The notes: generated by a model not told the origin, from the sequence alone. DNA of 64,000 nucleotides from Rhodothermales bacterium (GCA_039944855.1 JBDUXZ010000033.1:50444-114443), one strand, 5' to 3'; positions 6,954-15,590 are shown, numbered from the stretch's first letter. Numbers and translations are program-made.

Positions 6954-8579
6954 ATGCTCCCGCCCGACTCCGCCGACGACTTCGAAGGCCTGCTCCGCGT
7001 CCGCCCGCTCACCGAGGACGACTACGACGCCGTCGTCCGGCTCCAGCAAGCCGGCTTCCCCGGCATGCCGCCGTGGACGCCGCGCGAGTTCGCCAGCCAC
7101 CTCGCCGTGTTTCCCGAGGGCCAGCTCGGCGTCGAGTACCAAGGCCAGATCGTCGGCTCGTCGAGCAGCCTCGTCGTGGACTTCGACGAGTACGGCGAGC
7201 GGCACGACTGGGACGCGATCACGGCGAACGGCCTCATCACGAACCACGACGGCGCGGGCGACACGCTCTACGGCATCGAGGTCGTCGTGGACCCCACCTA
7301 CCGCGGGCTCCGCATCGGGCGGCGGCTCTACGAGGCGCGGAAGGCGCTCGCGCGGCAGATGAACCTCCGCCGGATCATCGTCGGCGGCCGGCTGCCGGGC
7401 TACGCCGCGCACGCCGGCGCGATGCGCGTGCCCGAGTACGTCGAGGCCGTGATCCGGGCCGACCTCCGCGACCCCGTCCTCACGTTCCAGCTCGCCAACG
7501 GCTTCGTCGTCAAACGGATCGTGCGGGACTACCTCCCGGAAGACGACGCCTCGTACGGTCACGCCGTGATCCTCGAGTGGGTGAACCTCCACTACTCCCC
7601 CCACCCGAAGCGGCGCAACCGCGCCACCTTCCCCGTCCGCGTCTGCACGGTCCAGTATCAGATGCGCGCCGTCGCCGACTTCGACGACTTCGCGCGGCAG
7701 GTCGAGTTCTTCGTCGACGTCGCGGCCGGGTACGAGGCCGACTTCGTGCTCTTCCCGGAGATGTTCACGCTCCAGCTCCTCTCGTTCCTCCCGCCGCAGT
7801 CGCCGGGCGCGGGCGTGCGGCAGCTCACGCAGTTCACGCCGGAGCTGGTCGAGATGGGGCAGCGCCTCGCGCTGAAGTACAACGTCAACATCGTCGCGGG
7901 CAGCCACTACACCGAGCGCGAGGACGGGCTCTACAACGTCGCCACCCTCTTCCACCGCGACGGGCGGACGGACGAGCAGGCGAAGCTCCACATCACCCCG
8001 AGCGAGCAGCGGTTCTGGGGCACGCGCGCGGGCCGCGCCATCCACGTCTTCGACACCGACCGGGGCAAAGTCGCCATCTCGATCTGCTACGATACCGAGT
8101 TCCCCGAGGTCGCCCGGATCGCGACGCAGAAGGGGGCGCAGATCCTGTTCGTCCCGTTCTGCACGGACAACCGGCAGGGCCACCTCCGCGTGATGCGCTG
8201 CGCCCAGGCCCGCGCGATCGAGAACCAGCTCTACGTCGTGACGAGCGGCTGCGTGGGCAACATCCCGTCGGTGGAGAACATGGACGTGCACTACGCGCAG
8301 TCCGGCATCTTCACCCCGAGCGACTTCCCGTTCCCGCCCGACGGCGTGGCCGGGCTCTGCGAGCCGAACGTCGAGACCGTCGTCGTGGCGGACCTCGACC
8401 TCGAAACGCTCCGCCGCAACCGCGTCGACGGAACGGTGCGCCCGTGGCGAGACCGCCGGCTCGACCTCTACGAAGTCGTCGAGAAAGAGCCGCCGCCCAC
8501 GCCCGCCCCGCCGCGCGTCGTCGATGCGGTCTCCTTGGGCTTCGAGACCACGCCGCCGAGGGAACCCACGCACGGGTGA
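6954..8579 (+). CDS. GNAT acetyltransferase fused to carbon-nitrogen hydrolase
   Basis: A 541-residue two-domain protein. Residues about 10-210 form a GNAT domain (VRPLTEDDYDAVVRLQ, then VVDPTYRGLRIGRRLYEAR, the acetyl-CoA loop). The rest is a nitrilase-superfamily hydrolase with its triad: Glu in LFPEMF, Lys in AKLHITPSEQRFW, Cys in ISICYDTEFPE. This fusion is known in Bacteroidota; the physiological amide and acyl acceptor are not. The start MLPPDSADDF at 6954 is preferred because the upstream extension is proline-rich and starts inside the palindrome at 6809-6836. The gene ends in a strong terminator. Confidence 0.9.
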   Translation: MLPPDSADDFEGLLRVRPLTEDDYDAVVRLQQAGFPGMPPWTPREFASHLAVFPEGQLGVEYQGQIVGSSSSLVVDFDEYGERHDWDAITANGLITNHDGAGDTLYGIEVVVDPTYRGLRIGRRLYEARKALARQMNLRRIIVGGRLPGYAAHAGAMRVPEYVEAVIRADLRDPVLTFQLANGFVVKRIVRDYLPEDDASYGHAVILEWVNLHYSPHPKRRNRATFPVRVCTVQYQMRAVADFDDFARQVEFFVDVAAGYEADFVLFPEMFTLQLLSFLPPQSPGAGVRQLTQFTPELVEMGQRLALKYNVNIVAGSHYTEREDGLYNVATLFHRDGRTDEQAKLHITPSEQRFWGTRAGRAIHVFDTDRGKVAISICYDTEFPEVARIATQKGAQILFVPFCTDNRQGHLRVMRCAQARAIENQLYVVTSGCVGNIPSVENMDVHYAQSGIFTPSDFPFPPDGVAGLCEPNVETVVVADLDLETLRRNRVDGTVRPWRDRRLDLYEVVEKEPPPTPAPPRVVDAVSLGFETTPPREPTHG

Positions 8580-8582
8580 GCG

Positions 8583-8723
8583 GAGCGGACCCCCCGCCCG
8601 TTTCGCGGTCGCTCCGACTCTGCGAGTCTGCGCTCCCAGCTTTAACGGGCTGTCCCCCTTGAAGGGGGACAGCTTTTTCGTTCCTGAGCGGGAGCGGTGA
8701 ACGGGAAAGCGGGGGGTCCGCTC
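8583..8723. repeat. Intergenic inverted-end element, copy A
   Basis: A 141-bp element with perfect 15-bp inverted ends (GAGCGGACCCCCCGC and its complement). It fills the gap between the convergent GNAT-nitrilase and R2lox genes and contains a strong internal hairpin. In reverse orientation it matches 24835-24968 and, more weakly, 36226-36323. Confidence 0.75.
8649..8678 (+). terminator. Rho-independent terminator
   Basis: GCTGTCCCCCTT/GAAGGGGGACAGC forms a hairpin followed by five T residues. It serves the GNAT-nitrilase gene and lies inside the repeat element. Confidence 0.8.
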
Positions 8724-9540
8724 ACGCCTCCGCCGCCTCGCCCCGCTCCAGCGCCGCCTGCCGCTTGCCGAGCTGCGACGACGCGAACGTCAACATCTCC
8801 GTCGCCGTGAGCCCGAACGGGTTCTGCTCGCCGCCGTACGGCGCGAAGTAATCCTGCAGCGTGCCGACGACGAGCGGGAAGAGCGTCTCAGCCTCGTCCT
8901 CCATCACATCGCGAAGCCCAGCGTCGCGCTCGAACGCCTCGCGGAGTAGGTCGATGCCGAAGGCGACGTGGCGGGCCTCGTCGCGCTGCACGAGCCGGAT
9001 GCCTTCGACGAGGCCGGGCATGATCCCGCGGCTCTCGAAAATCGAGTAGAACCCGTGGTAGCCCGTCTCGGCGAGCGTCCCCTCGATGAAGAGGTGGTAC
9101 GTCGTCACGGCGCGGACGAGCGCCTCATCGGAATCGTCGGTGAGGAGGGTGTCGAGCGCGCGCGGGAGGTGGTCGTCGAAAAGAGCCGTGCTCGACGGGC
9201 CGTCGTAGGCCCCGGCATCCACATCGCCGGCGACGGTGCCGAGCCAGCGGCGGAAGAACTCGGCGTGCTTCGTCTCCTCCCAGATCTGCGAGGCGAGGAA
9301 CGCGCACGCGGCCTCCTGCCCCGGCCGCTTCCGCAGCGCGATCAGCATGGGCGCGAGGTCGGAGGCGACGGCCTCTTCGCCGCCGAGGAACATGGCGCAG
9401 GCGCGGATCGTGGCGTCGCGGTGCTCGTCGTCGAGCGCGTCCCAGTCGCGGAGGTCTTGGTCGAGGTCGATGTTCTGCGGGTCCCACGCGAGCTTCTTCG
9501 CTTTGTGGTACCGCGTCCAGTGCGGGCTTCGGGCTTCCAT
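8722..9540 (-). CDS. R2-like ligand-binding oxidase (R2lox)
   Basis: A 272-residue ferritin-like protein related to ribonucleotide reductase R2. Metal-ligand motifs are in order: GGEE near residue 54, WEETKHAEFF near 86, EGTLAETGYHGFY near 152, RDEARH near 186. These fit R2lox, which assembles a Mn/Fe centre and carries out two-electron oxidations instead of making a radical for ribonucleotide reduction. The substrate is unknown. It is slightly shorter than the roughly 300 residues usual for the family. A TATGTTGGG element precedes it, so it may be transcribed apart from the SDR gene upstream. Confidence 0.88.
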   Translation of the reverse strand: MEARSPHWTRYHKAKKLAWDPQNIDLDQDLRDWDALDDEHRDATIRACAMFLGGEEAVASDLAPMLIALRKRPGQEAACAFLASQIWEETKHAEFFRRWLGTVAGDVDAGAYDGPSSTALFDDHLPRALDTLLTDDSDEALVRAVTTYHLFIEGTLAETGYHGFYSIFESRGIMPGLVEGIRLVQRDEARHVAFGIDLLREAFERDAGLRDVMEDEAETLFPLVVGTLQDYFAPYGGEQNPFGLTATEMLTFASSQLGKRQAALERGEAAEA

Positions 9541-9561
9541 CGGCAGAGCGGTTGGTGAGCG

Positions 9562-9570
9562 CCCAACATA
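9562..9570 (-). promoter_or_regulatory. TAnnTTGG promoter element
   Basis: The minus strand reads TATGTTGGG, 22 bp before the R2lox start codon, matching the recurring TAnnTT(C/G)G motif. Confidence 0.4.
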
Positions 9571-9588
9571 CTCACGCGGGCTCCTCCG

Positions 9589-10353
9589 TCAATGCACGTA
9601 GCTGCCCGCGTTGAGGTCGATAGTCGCGCCGGTCGCGTGGTCCATCTGCCCGCTCGCGAGGAAGACGATGGTCGGCGCGATGTCGGCCGGCTCGGTCATC
9701 CGGTCGAGGGCGAGATCGCTCGTGGCGTAGTCCACGCCGTAGGTGTCGATGAACGGCTGAGCCATGTCGGTCCGGGTGAAGCCGGGGGCGAGGGTAAACG
9801 CGACAATGCCCTGCTTGCCAAGCCCGCGGGCGAGCGACCGCGTGAGCGCCACGACGCCGCCTTTGCTCGCGGCGTAGGCCACGTACTCCGGCGTGTCGCC
9901 CCGGAAGGCGGCCCGGCTCGCAACGTTGATGATCCGCCCGCCGCCGTGCTCCGCGAAGTGCGTCGTCGCCGCCCGGCAGAGCACGCCGACGGCCGTGAGG
10001 TTGACGGCCATCGTCCGCTCCCACACCGCCAGCCAGTCGCCGTCCGGTGCGTCGAGCGCGACGCCCTCGGCCACGCCCGCGTTGTTGACGAGCACGTCCA
10101 CCCGCCCGAACGCTTCGACCGCCTCGGCGAACAGTCCCGCCGCCGCGTCGGCGTCGGCGAGGTCGGCGCCGAACGCCTGCGCGCCGTTCCCGAGCGACTC
10201 AGCCAGTTCACGCGCGGCAGTTGCGTTCCGGTGGTAGTGCACGCCGACGGTCGCCCCGGCGGCGGCGAGGGCTTCGGCGGCGGCGCGGCCGATCCCCCGG
10301 CTCGCGCCCGTGACGAGGACGTGCAAACCCGAAAGGTCGAGGACGTGCGCCAT
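9589..10353 (-). CDS. SDR family oxidoreductase (FabG-like)
   Basis: A 254-residue short-chain dehydrogenase. It has the nucleotide-binding glycine motif TGASRGIG, the structural NNAG, a catalytic Ser in NVASRA, and YAASK with the catalytic Tyr and Lys; it ends in GATIDLNAGSYVH. It is probably a 3-oxoacyl reductase-like NADPH enzyme, but the substrate cannot be read from sequence. Its ATG directly follows the TAG of the DUF2480 gene, so the desulfurase, DUF2480 and SDR genes look like one operon. Confidence 0.9.
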   Translation of the reverse strand: MAHVLDLSGLHVLVTGASRGIGRAAAEALAAAGATVGVHYHRNATAARELAESLGNGAQAFGADLADADAAAGLFAEAVEAFGRVDVLVNNAGVAEGVALDAPDGDWLAVWERTMAVNLTAVGVLCRAATTHFAEHGGGRIINVASRAAFRGDTPEYVAYAASKGGVVALTRSLARGLGKQGIVAFTLAPGFTRTDMAQPFIDTYGVDYATSDLALDRMTEPADIAPTIVFLASGQMDHATGATIDLNAGSYVH

Positions 10354-10947
10354 CTACTTCCTCGTCGGCAAGCCCGCGGGCCGGATGCCGACCGGCTTCG
10401 CCACGCCGACGGGCTTCGCCGCACCGGCCGGCGCGCTCGCGGCCTTCGGCTTGCGCCAGAGCGGGACGGACGAGCACGGCTCGCCGTACATCAGCTTCCG
10501 CGCCACGCCCTGCAATCGCTGCGTCGCGATGAGGTACGCATTCGCCGGGACGACTTTGCTACCACAGCCCTTGATGACGACCGGCGTATCCGCAAAGCGG
10601 CTCCAGTCCTCGGCGTCGAGAGCGCGCGTGAAGTGGTCGCGGATGAGGTCAGCGGCGCGGCCCGAGGCGACGGACGCCGCCCGGCCGACGAGCTTCGACG
10701 CGACGAGCATCGCGGCCCACGTCGGGATGATGGCATCGGTCGAGCAGAACACCGCGACGTGCTGGCCGGCGTACTGATCCCAGTCATGCGTCTTCATTGC
10801 CTCGCGGAACGGCTTCTCGCGCAGGACCAGCCCTTCGACAAGGTGCGGCGCGAGGTCGAACTCGACGACGGGCTTGCCGTCCCAGAGGTCTTCGAGGTTG
10901 TAGACGACGATGTCGCTCTCGGCGACGCGGTTGACGATCGGTTCCAT
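10354..10947 (-). CDS. DUF2480 family protein
   Basis: A 197-residue protein matching DUF2480, a Bacteroidota family often found near Fe-S cluster genes: IVNRVAESDIVVYNLEDLW, GLVLREKPFREAMKTHDWDQY, and FCSTDAIIPTWAAMLVASKL. The C-terminal 40 residues form a low-complexity Lys/Pro/Ala tail (repeats of KPVG) not expected in the family. The start MEPIVNRV at 10947 fits the family and leaves a 10-bp gap after the desulfurase stop. A start 11 codons upstream would overlap that gene. The molecular function is unknown. Confidence 0.85.
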   Translation of the reverse strand: MEPIVNRVAESDIVVYNLEDLWDGKPVVEFDLAPHLVEGLVLREKPFREAMKTHDWDQYAGQHVAVFCSTDAIIPTWAAMLVASKLVGRAASVASGRAADLIRDHFTRALDAEDWSRFADTPVVIKGCGSKVVPANAYLIATQRLQGVARKLMYGEPCSSVPLWRKPKAASAPAGAAKPVGVAKPVGIRPAGLPTRK

Positions 10948-10957
10948 CGGCTTGGGG

Positions 10958-12109
10958 TTACGCGGGAATAGGTTCAGCACGGAGGCGGGCGACGGCGGTC
11001 ACGATCTCGTCGGCGGCGCGGCCGATCTCGTCTTCCGTCGTGAAGCGGCCGAGCGAGAGGCGGAGCGTGTCGAAGGCGTCGTCGTCGCTCAGTCCGAGCG
11101 CGGTGAGGACGTGGCTCGGGCGGGCGGACTTCGTGCGGCACGAACTGCCGACGGACGCGGCGACGCCCCGGATCGCAGGCAGCAGCTTGCCGTGCGTGCC
11201 GGGGAAAACGAGGTTGGCCGTGTTCGGCAGCCGGTGCTCCGTCGATCCGTTGACGCGGACGCCGTCGATGCGGTCGAGGAGGGCGGCTTCGAGCCGGTCG
11301 CGGAGCGCGGCGAGGCGGGCCGCGTCTTCGTCGAGCCGTGCGCCCGCGACCTCCGCCGCTTTCCCGAGCCCGACGATGCCGGGCACGTTGAGCGTGCCGC
11401 TCCGCAACCCGTCCTCCTGCCCGCCACCCGTGATCTCGGGTTCGAGCCGGACGCGCGGTTGCCGCCGGCTCCGATACAGCGCGCCGACGCCTTTCGGCCC
11501 GTAGACCTTGTGCCCCGAGCAGATCAGCAGGTCCGCGTGCGCCACGTCGACGGGGATTTTGCCGACGGCCTGCGTCGCGTCGGTCATAAACAGCGCGCCC
11601 CGTTCGCGCACGATTTCGGCGATTTCCGGGACGGGCTGGATCACGCCCGTCTCGTTGTTCGCCCACATCACGGCGACGAGGAGCGTCGTGTCGGTGAGTG
11701 CGTCGCGGAGCACGTCGAGGTCGATCCGCCCGTCCGGCTGCACGCCGAGTACGGTGACGCGGTAGCCCTCGGCTTCGAGCGACCTCACGGGGTCGAGCAC
11801 CGCTTTGTGCTCGGTGGCGACGGTGACGACATGGTCTTTCTTCCCGCGATACGCAGCGGCGGTCCCACGAATCGCGAGGTTCGCTGCCTCCGTCGCGCCG
11901 CTCGTGAACGTCAGCGCATCGGGCCGCGCGCCGAGGAGCGCGCCGAGTTGCTCGCGCGCCTGTTTCACCGCCTCGTCGGCCGCCCAGCCGTAGGCGTGCG
12001 CGCTCGACGGGTTGCCGAACTGCTCCGTGAAATACGGCAGCATCGCGTCCAGCACCGCCGGGTCGACGGGCGTGGTGGCATTGTAATCGAGGTAAATCGG
12101 TCGGCTCAT
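10958..12109 (-). CDS. iscS: Cysteine desulfurase (IscS/NifS type)
   Basis: A 383-residue class-V aminotransferase. It starts MSRPIYLDYNATTPVDP as IscS/NifS proteins do. The PLP lysine lies in CSGHKVYGPKGVG, and the persulfide cysteine in GSSCRTKSARPSHVL. It transfers sulfur from cysteine for Fe-S cluster or tRNA thiolation. There is no iscU nearby; DUF2480 and an SDR follow. The start at 12109 is the only one in register with the family. Confidence 0.93.
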   Translation of the reverse strand: MSRPIYLDYNATTPVDPAVLDAMLPYFTEQFGNPSSAHAYGWAADEAVKQAREQLGALLGARPDALTFTSGATEAANLAIRGTAAAYRGKKDHVVTVATEHKAVLDPVRSLEAEGYRVTVLGVQPDGRIDLDVLRDALTDTTLLVAVMWANNETGVIQPVPEIAEIVRERGALFMTDATQAVGKIPVDVAHADLLICSGHKVYGPKGVGALYRSRRQPRVRLEPEITGGGQEDGLRSGTLNVPGIVGLGKAAEVAGARLDEDAARLAALRDRLEAALLDRIDGVRVNGSTEHRLPNTANLVFPGTHGKLLPAIRGVAASVGSSCRTKSARPSHVLTALGLSDDDAFDTLRLSLGRFTTEDEIGRAADEIVTAVARLRAEPIPA

Positions 12110-12166
12110 AGCCCCTGTGCTACGCGGCGAGCGGGCGGTCGATCCGTACAAACCTATTCGACCACC

Positions 12167-12232
12167 GGGCGGACACGCGGGTCCGCCCCTACGACCGATT
12201 CGACCGTAGGGGCAGACCCCTTGTGTCTGCTC
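12167..12232. repeat. Inverted pair of GTAGGGGC REP palindromes
   Basis: Two head-to-head REP sequences. The complement of 12167-12192 and the forward 12206-12232 both begin GTAGGGGC and fold on themselves. The first differs by one base from the copy at 32766-32791 in the RAYT gene. Together they fill the gap between the FecA-like receptor and the desulfurase. Confidence 0.75.
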
Positions 12233-12252
12233 TCGCCGAGGCCGCTGCTGCC

Positions 12253-14772
12253 TCAGAACGAGGTCCGCACGCCGAGGAGGAACGTGCGCGGGAGGCCGGG
12301 GCGGAGGCCCGCCGGGCGCTGCGCGACCACGTACACCTCGTCGGCGAGGTTGCGGACGCTGCCGAACACGGCCGTCCGGCTGTCCACCTTCACCTCTCCA
12401 GCGAGGTCGAGCACGAAGCGCGCATCGGTGTGACCCACGGTCTCTACCGGCGCCGAGCCCGCTGCCGTCCGCATCGCGCCGACGTAGTTGCCGCGGAGGT
12501 CGAAGCTGTAGCGGTCCCACTCCGTGCCGAGGCTCACCGCGAGCTGGTGGTGCGCGACGTACGGCAGCTCGTCGCCCGCCTCCACGTCGCCCCACCCCTC
12601 GAACTCACTCGCGAACGACGTCTGGAAGGCGGCGTCGGTGTAGGTGTACGCGAGGCGCACCGGGAGCGCGAACGACGGCCCGAGAGCGCGCAGCCCGAGG
12701 CCGCGCGCTAGGTCGGCGCTCGCGGCGACTTCGAGCCCGCCGACGTGGACGCTGCCGCCGTTGAAGAGGTCGGTCGTGCCGCCGCCGCCGGCCGCGGCGA
12801 GGTCGGCGCCGAGGAGGTTGCTGTAGTCGTTGAAGAAGCCGGCGACCTGGGCGCTCATCACGTCGCTCTCGTAGCGCGCGCCGAGTTCGTAGTTCACGCT
12901 CGCCTCGGGCTCGACGCCCTCCGTCGAGTTCGGTGGTGCGAAGCCGCGGTGGACGCCAGCGAACACGTTCAGCGCGGGCGTGAACTGATAGCCCGCCGCG
13001 ATGCCCGGAATCCACACGTCGACGGTGTTCGCGCGCGTCTCGGGCGCGGCCGTGCGCTCGGGGTCGCTCTTGCCCCAGTCCTCGCGGCTGAGCGTGACGT
13101 GCTCGTAGCGGAGGCCCGGCGTGAGCGTCAGCCGCCCGATCGCGACCTCGGCCTGCGCGAACGTCGCCACGGCCTCGCCCGTCTCGATCCGGTTCGAGTC
13201 CGTGCCCGGCATGCCCGCGACGGTCCGGTTCATCAGCCCGTTCTCCATCGCGTACTCGTCCACCCACTGGAAGCGGTCCATCTCGTCGCGGTGGATCCGC
13301 AGGCCGACTTCGAGCTCCGTCGCGGCCGGGCCGAGGTCGAACCGCAGGCCCGCGATCGACTGCACGCCGGTCGAGAGGTAGTCGCGGTTGTTGTTCTTGA
13401 CGTAGAGCACGCCGTCGGCGAGCCGGCCTTCGTCGGCGAAGGCGCCGCGCACGAGGGCGAGCTCGTCGGCGAAGGCGTCGGGGCTGTCGAGGATCGAGGC
13501 GATGCCGACTTTGGCGTCGGTCATCTCTCCGTCGTTCTCGTCGTCGGCGAGGCCGTCGCGGACGGCGTCGAGTTTGTACCAGTTGCGGCTGAACGCGTTG
13601 CGGTACGCCGTCGTCGTCACGTCGAACCGCTCGGAGAACACGGCGACGTGGCGGAGCTGGGCCTGCCGGTGCTCGGCGTTCATCTGGTCCTCCTGGCTGC
13701 CGGCGTAGCGCAAGTACGGCGTCGCGGCGAAGTCGGCGGCGGTGAGGCCGAGGTAGGTCTCGTTCGACACCTCGTCGGTGCGCGAGAGCTTGAGCGTGAG
13801 CGCCTGGTAGACGGGGGCGTCGGGATTCGTGTTGAGCCGGAGCTTGGCGAGGTAGTCCTGCTTGTCGAAGCCGGTGTCGGCGTCCTCGAACGGGAAGAGG
13901 TTCTTGAACCCGTGCACGTTCGCGACGTGCGTCTCGACGACGAAGCCCGCGTTCCGGTACGAATTCCCGACCCACGCGTGGACGTTTCGTGCCCGGTTCT
14001 CGCCGACGAAGCCCTCGGCATACCCGCTGAACTCGGCGGGTATCGGCGTCGAGATCAGGTTGAGCGCGCCGCCCGTGGTGTAGGGGCCGTACTTGATCTG
14101 GCTCGCCCCCTTCCGCACCTCGACGCCGCTCATCCGGCCCGTCGTCGGGAAGTAGTACGCCGACGACGCGGCGTAGGGCGCGGGCGCGATCAGCACGCCG
14201 TCCTCCATCACCGTGATCTTCGACGACCGCTCCGAACCGGAGCCGCGAAGCCCGATGTTCGGGCGGAGGCCGTAGCCGTCCTCCTCCTGCAGGTTCACGC
14301 CGGGGATCTCGCGGAGGACGCGGTGGATGTCGGTGTCGGCGAACTGCTCGAGCCGCTCGGCGCCGATGTAGTGGGCCGAGCCGGGGATGTCGCGGATGCC
14401 GTCGGGCCCGCCGGTCAGCGTCTCCCGCGCCGTCACCACCACCTCGCCGATGTCGATGGGCTGCTCGGCGAGGGCGAAGTCGGCTGTGGTCACGGCGTCG
14501 GCGCGGACGAACACGACGACCTCCGCCGCCTGGAATCCGAGCGACGAGGCGACGAGCGTATAGCGGCCGGCGGGAATGGCATCGAGGTCATAAGTCCCGT
14601 TTTTCCCCGTCGCTGCGCCGAGTGCCGTACCTTCGACCGCGACGTTGACGCCGGGGAGCGGCACGCCGGTCTCGGCGTCGACGACGATGCCGCGGACGCC
14701 GCCGGTCTGGGCGACGGCGGCGAACGGGACGAGGAATGCGACGAGGAATGCGGCGATGCGGTGGAACGGCAT
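12253..14772 (-). CDS. TonB-dependent receptor, FecA-like, with carboxypeptidase-regulatory N-domain
   Basis: An 839-residue outer-membrane receptor. A signal peptide (about 1-22, ending AVAQ) is followed by a carboxypeptidase-regulatory-like domain (VRGIVVDAETGVPLPGVNV, about 26-105), a plug (IPGSAHYIG...VLREIPGVN...NIGLRGSGSER, about 120-240, with KYGPYTTGGALNLIST as in ferric dicitrate receptors) and a 22-strand barrel ending in Phe. It imports a metal chelate or other large ligand. A ferric siderophore is the best guess from the plug. The start at 14772 is the only one giving a signal peptide. A TATATTCGG promoter and an imperfect palindrome (14839-14859) lie upstream. Confidence 0.88.
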   Translation of the reverse strand: MPFHRIAAFLVAFLVPFAAVAQTGGVRGIVVDAETGVPLPGVNVAVEGTALGAATGKNGTYDLDAIPAGRYTLVASSLGFQAAEVVVFVRADAVTTADFALAEQPIDIGEVVVTARETLTGGPDGIRDIPGSAHYIGAERLEQFADTDIHRVLREIPGVNLQEEDGYGLRPNIGLRGSGSERSSKITVMEDGVLIAPAPYAASSAYYFPTTGRMSGVEVRKGASQIKYGPYTTGGALNLISTPIPAEFSGYAEGFVGENRARNVHAWVGNSYRNAGFVVETHVANVHGFKNLFPFEDADTGFDKQDYLAKLRLNTNPDAPVYQALTLKLSRTDEVSNETYLGLTAADFAATPYLRYAGSQEDQMNAEHRQAQLRHVAVFSERFDVTTTAYRNAFSRNWYKLDAVRDGLADDENDGEMTDAKVGIASILDSPDAFADELALVRGAFADEGRLADGVLYVKNNNRDYLSTGVQSIAGLRFDLGPAATELEVGLRIHRDEMDRFQWVDEYAMENGLMNRTVAGMPGTDSNRIETGEAVATFAQAEVAIGRLTLTPGLRYEHVTLSREDWGKSDPERTAAPETRANTVDVWIPGIAAGYQFTPALNVFAGVHRGFAPPNSTEGVEPEASVNYELGARYESDVMSAQVAGFFNDYSNLLGADLAAAGGGGTTDLFNGGSVHVGGLEVAASADLARGLGLRALGPSFALPVRLAYTYTDAAFQTSFASEFEGWGDVEAGDELPYVAHHQLAVSLGTEWDRYSFDLRGNYVGAMRTAAGSAPVETVGHTDARFVLDLAGEVKVDSRTAVFGSVRNLADEVYVVAQRPAGLRPGLPRTFLLGVRTSF

Positions 14773-14823
14773 AGCAGAAAGCGAATCGGGTGGAAACGGT
14801 AGAAGGCCCGTGGGTGGGCGTGA

Positions 14824-14832
14824 CCGAATATA
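14824..14832 (-). promoter_or_regulatory. TATATTCGG promoter element of the FecA-like receptor
   Basis: The minus strand reads TATATTCGG, identical to the element at 36700-36708 before the DUF4290-like gene. It lies about 52 bp before the receptor ATG. Confidence 0.5.
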
Positions 14833-14838
14833 GGACGC

Positions 14839-14859
14839 TATCTGGATCAGGTCTAAATA
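14839..14859. promoter_or_regulatory. Imperfect 21-bp palindrome, possible metal-regulator operator
   Basis: TATCTGGATC-a-GGTCTAAATA matches its own complement at 7 of 10 arm positions. It lies just upstream of the TATATTCGG promoter element of a presumed iron receptor, where a Fur- or DtxR-type repressor could act. No consensus match is claimed. Confidence 0.3.
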
Positions 14860-14938
14860 AAGATTGCGTTCACCCATGCCTCCCCACACATCAGAGGCGG
14901 CGTGCTACCTTCTCTGCCCCACCGACTATGTTGAGCCG

Positions 14939-15409
14939 ATGAACCGCATACACTGCCGACGCGTCCACACGGACGCCGACTGGCTGGCGGCGAGATACAT
15001 CCGGCAACGGGTCTTCGTGGAGGAACAGGAGTGCCCGCCGGAGGAGGAGTGGGACGCCTACGACAAGCCGGAGGCACGCGGCGTAACGTGCTACCACTTG
15101 CTCGGCTTCATCGCGGGCGCGCCCGTCGCCGTCGCGCGGTGGCGACCGGTCGAGGTCCGCGACGAGACGATGGCCAAGCTGGAGCGCTTCGCCGTGCTGC
15201 CCGGAGCACGCGGACATGGGCTGGGCCGCGCGATGGTCGCGGCGGCGCTCAGGGACGCGCGGGCGGCGGGCTTCGGGGTGTTCGTCCTCCACGCGCAAGC
15301 ACACCTCGAAGGGTTCTATGCGTCGTTCGGATTCCGGCCCGTCAGCGAGCCGTTCGACGAGGCGGGGATCCCGCACGTCAAGATGGTGCGGCGGGACGCG
15401 GAGGGATGA
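14939..15409 (+). CDS. GNAT family N-acetyltransferase (ElaA-like)
   Basis: A 156-residue GNAT protein. It has RYIRQRVFVEEQECPPEEEWDAYD near the N-terminus, as in ElaA/YjcF-type enzymes. A VARWRPV strand is followed by KLERFAVLPGARGHGLGRAMV (acetyl-CoA pyrophosphate loop) and HAQAHLEGFYASFGFRPV. The acceptor is unknown. The ATG at 14939 begins the first conserved strand; the reading upstream overlaps the divergent receptor's promoter region. Confidence 0.85.
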   Translation: MNRIHCRRVHTDADWLAARYIRQRVFVEEQECPPEEEWDAYDKPEARGVTCYHLLGFIAGAPVAVARWRPVEVRDETMAKLERFAVLPGARGHGLGRAMVAAALRDARAAGFGVFVLHAQAHLEGFYASFGFRPVSEPFDEAGIPHVKMVRRDAEG

Positions 15410-15448
15410 AAAACAGGTGGAGCGCCCCGTACGCGGCGAATCCTTCTG

Positions 15449-15456
15449 TATCTTCG
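15449..15456 (+). promoter_or_regulatory. Promoter element of tRNA-Glu
   Basis: TATCTTCG followed by ATGCTCGC lies 20 bp before the tRNA. The tRNA-Gln gene has the same arrangement (TAGTTTCG + ATGCTCGC at 61083), which supports TAnnTTCG as the -7 element in this organism. Confidence 0.55.
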
Positions 15457-15475
15457 ATGCTCGCACGTCCCCAAT

Positions 15476-15548
15476 GCCGCGTTCGTCTAGGGGTCTAGGA
15501 CGCCGCCCTCTCACGGCGGTAACACGGGTTCAAATCCCGTACGCGGTA
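15476..15548 (+). tRNA. tRNA-Glu (anticodon CTC)
   Basis: A full cloverleaf: acceptor GCCGCGT/ACGCGGT (G1-U72 wobble), anticodon stem CCGCC/GGCGG around loop CTCTCAC with anticodon CTC (reads GAG), and T-arm ACGGG-TTCAAAT-CCCGT. The body closely resembles bacterial tRNA-Glu (TTCGTCTAG...CGGCGGTAACA). CCA is not encoded. Confidence 0.95.
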
Positions 15549-15552
15549 CGAC

Positions 15553-15590
15553 AGCCGAGCCGGTCCCGATGGGGTCGGCTCGGCTTTTTT
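15553..15590 (+). terminator. Terminator after tRNA-Glu
   Basis: AGCCGAGCCG pairs with CGGCTCGGCT (15576-15585) and six T residues follow. The T-run reaches the 3' end of the convergent esterase gene. Confidence 0.85.

Noticed and set aside
12745..14802. Long plus-strand open frame opposite the FecA-like receptor
   Set aside because: Same reason: antisense shadow of a well-supported gene, with no recognisable domain.
14780..14880. TPP-riboswitch-like string ACCTGATCCAGATA upstream of the FecA-like receptor (minus strand)
   Set aside because: The obligatory CTGAGA box and the flanking P1/P3 stems are not visible, so only a short chance similarity remains.
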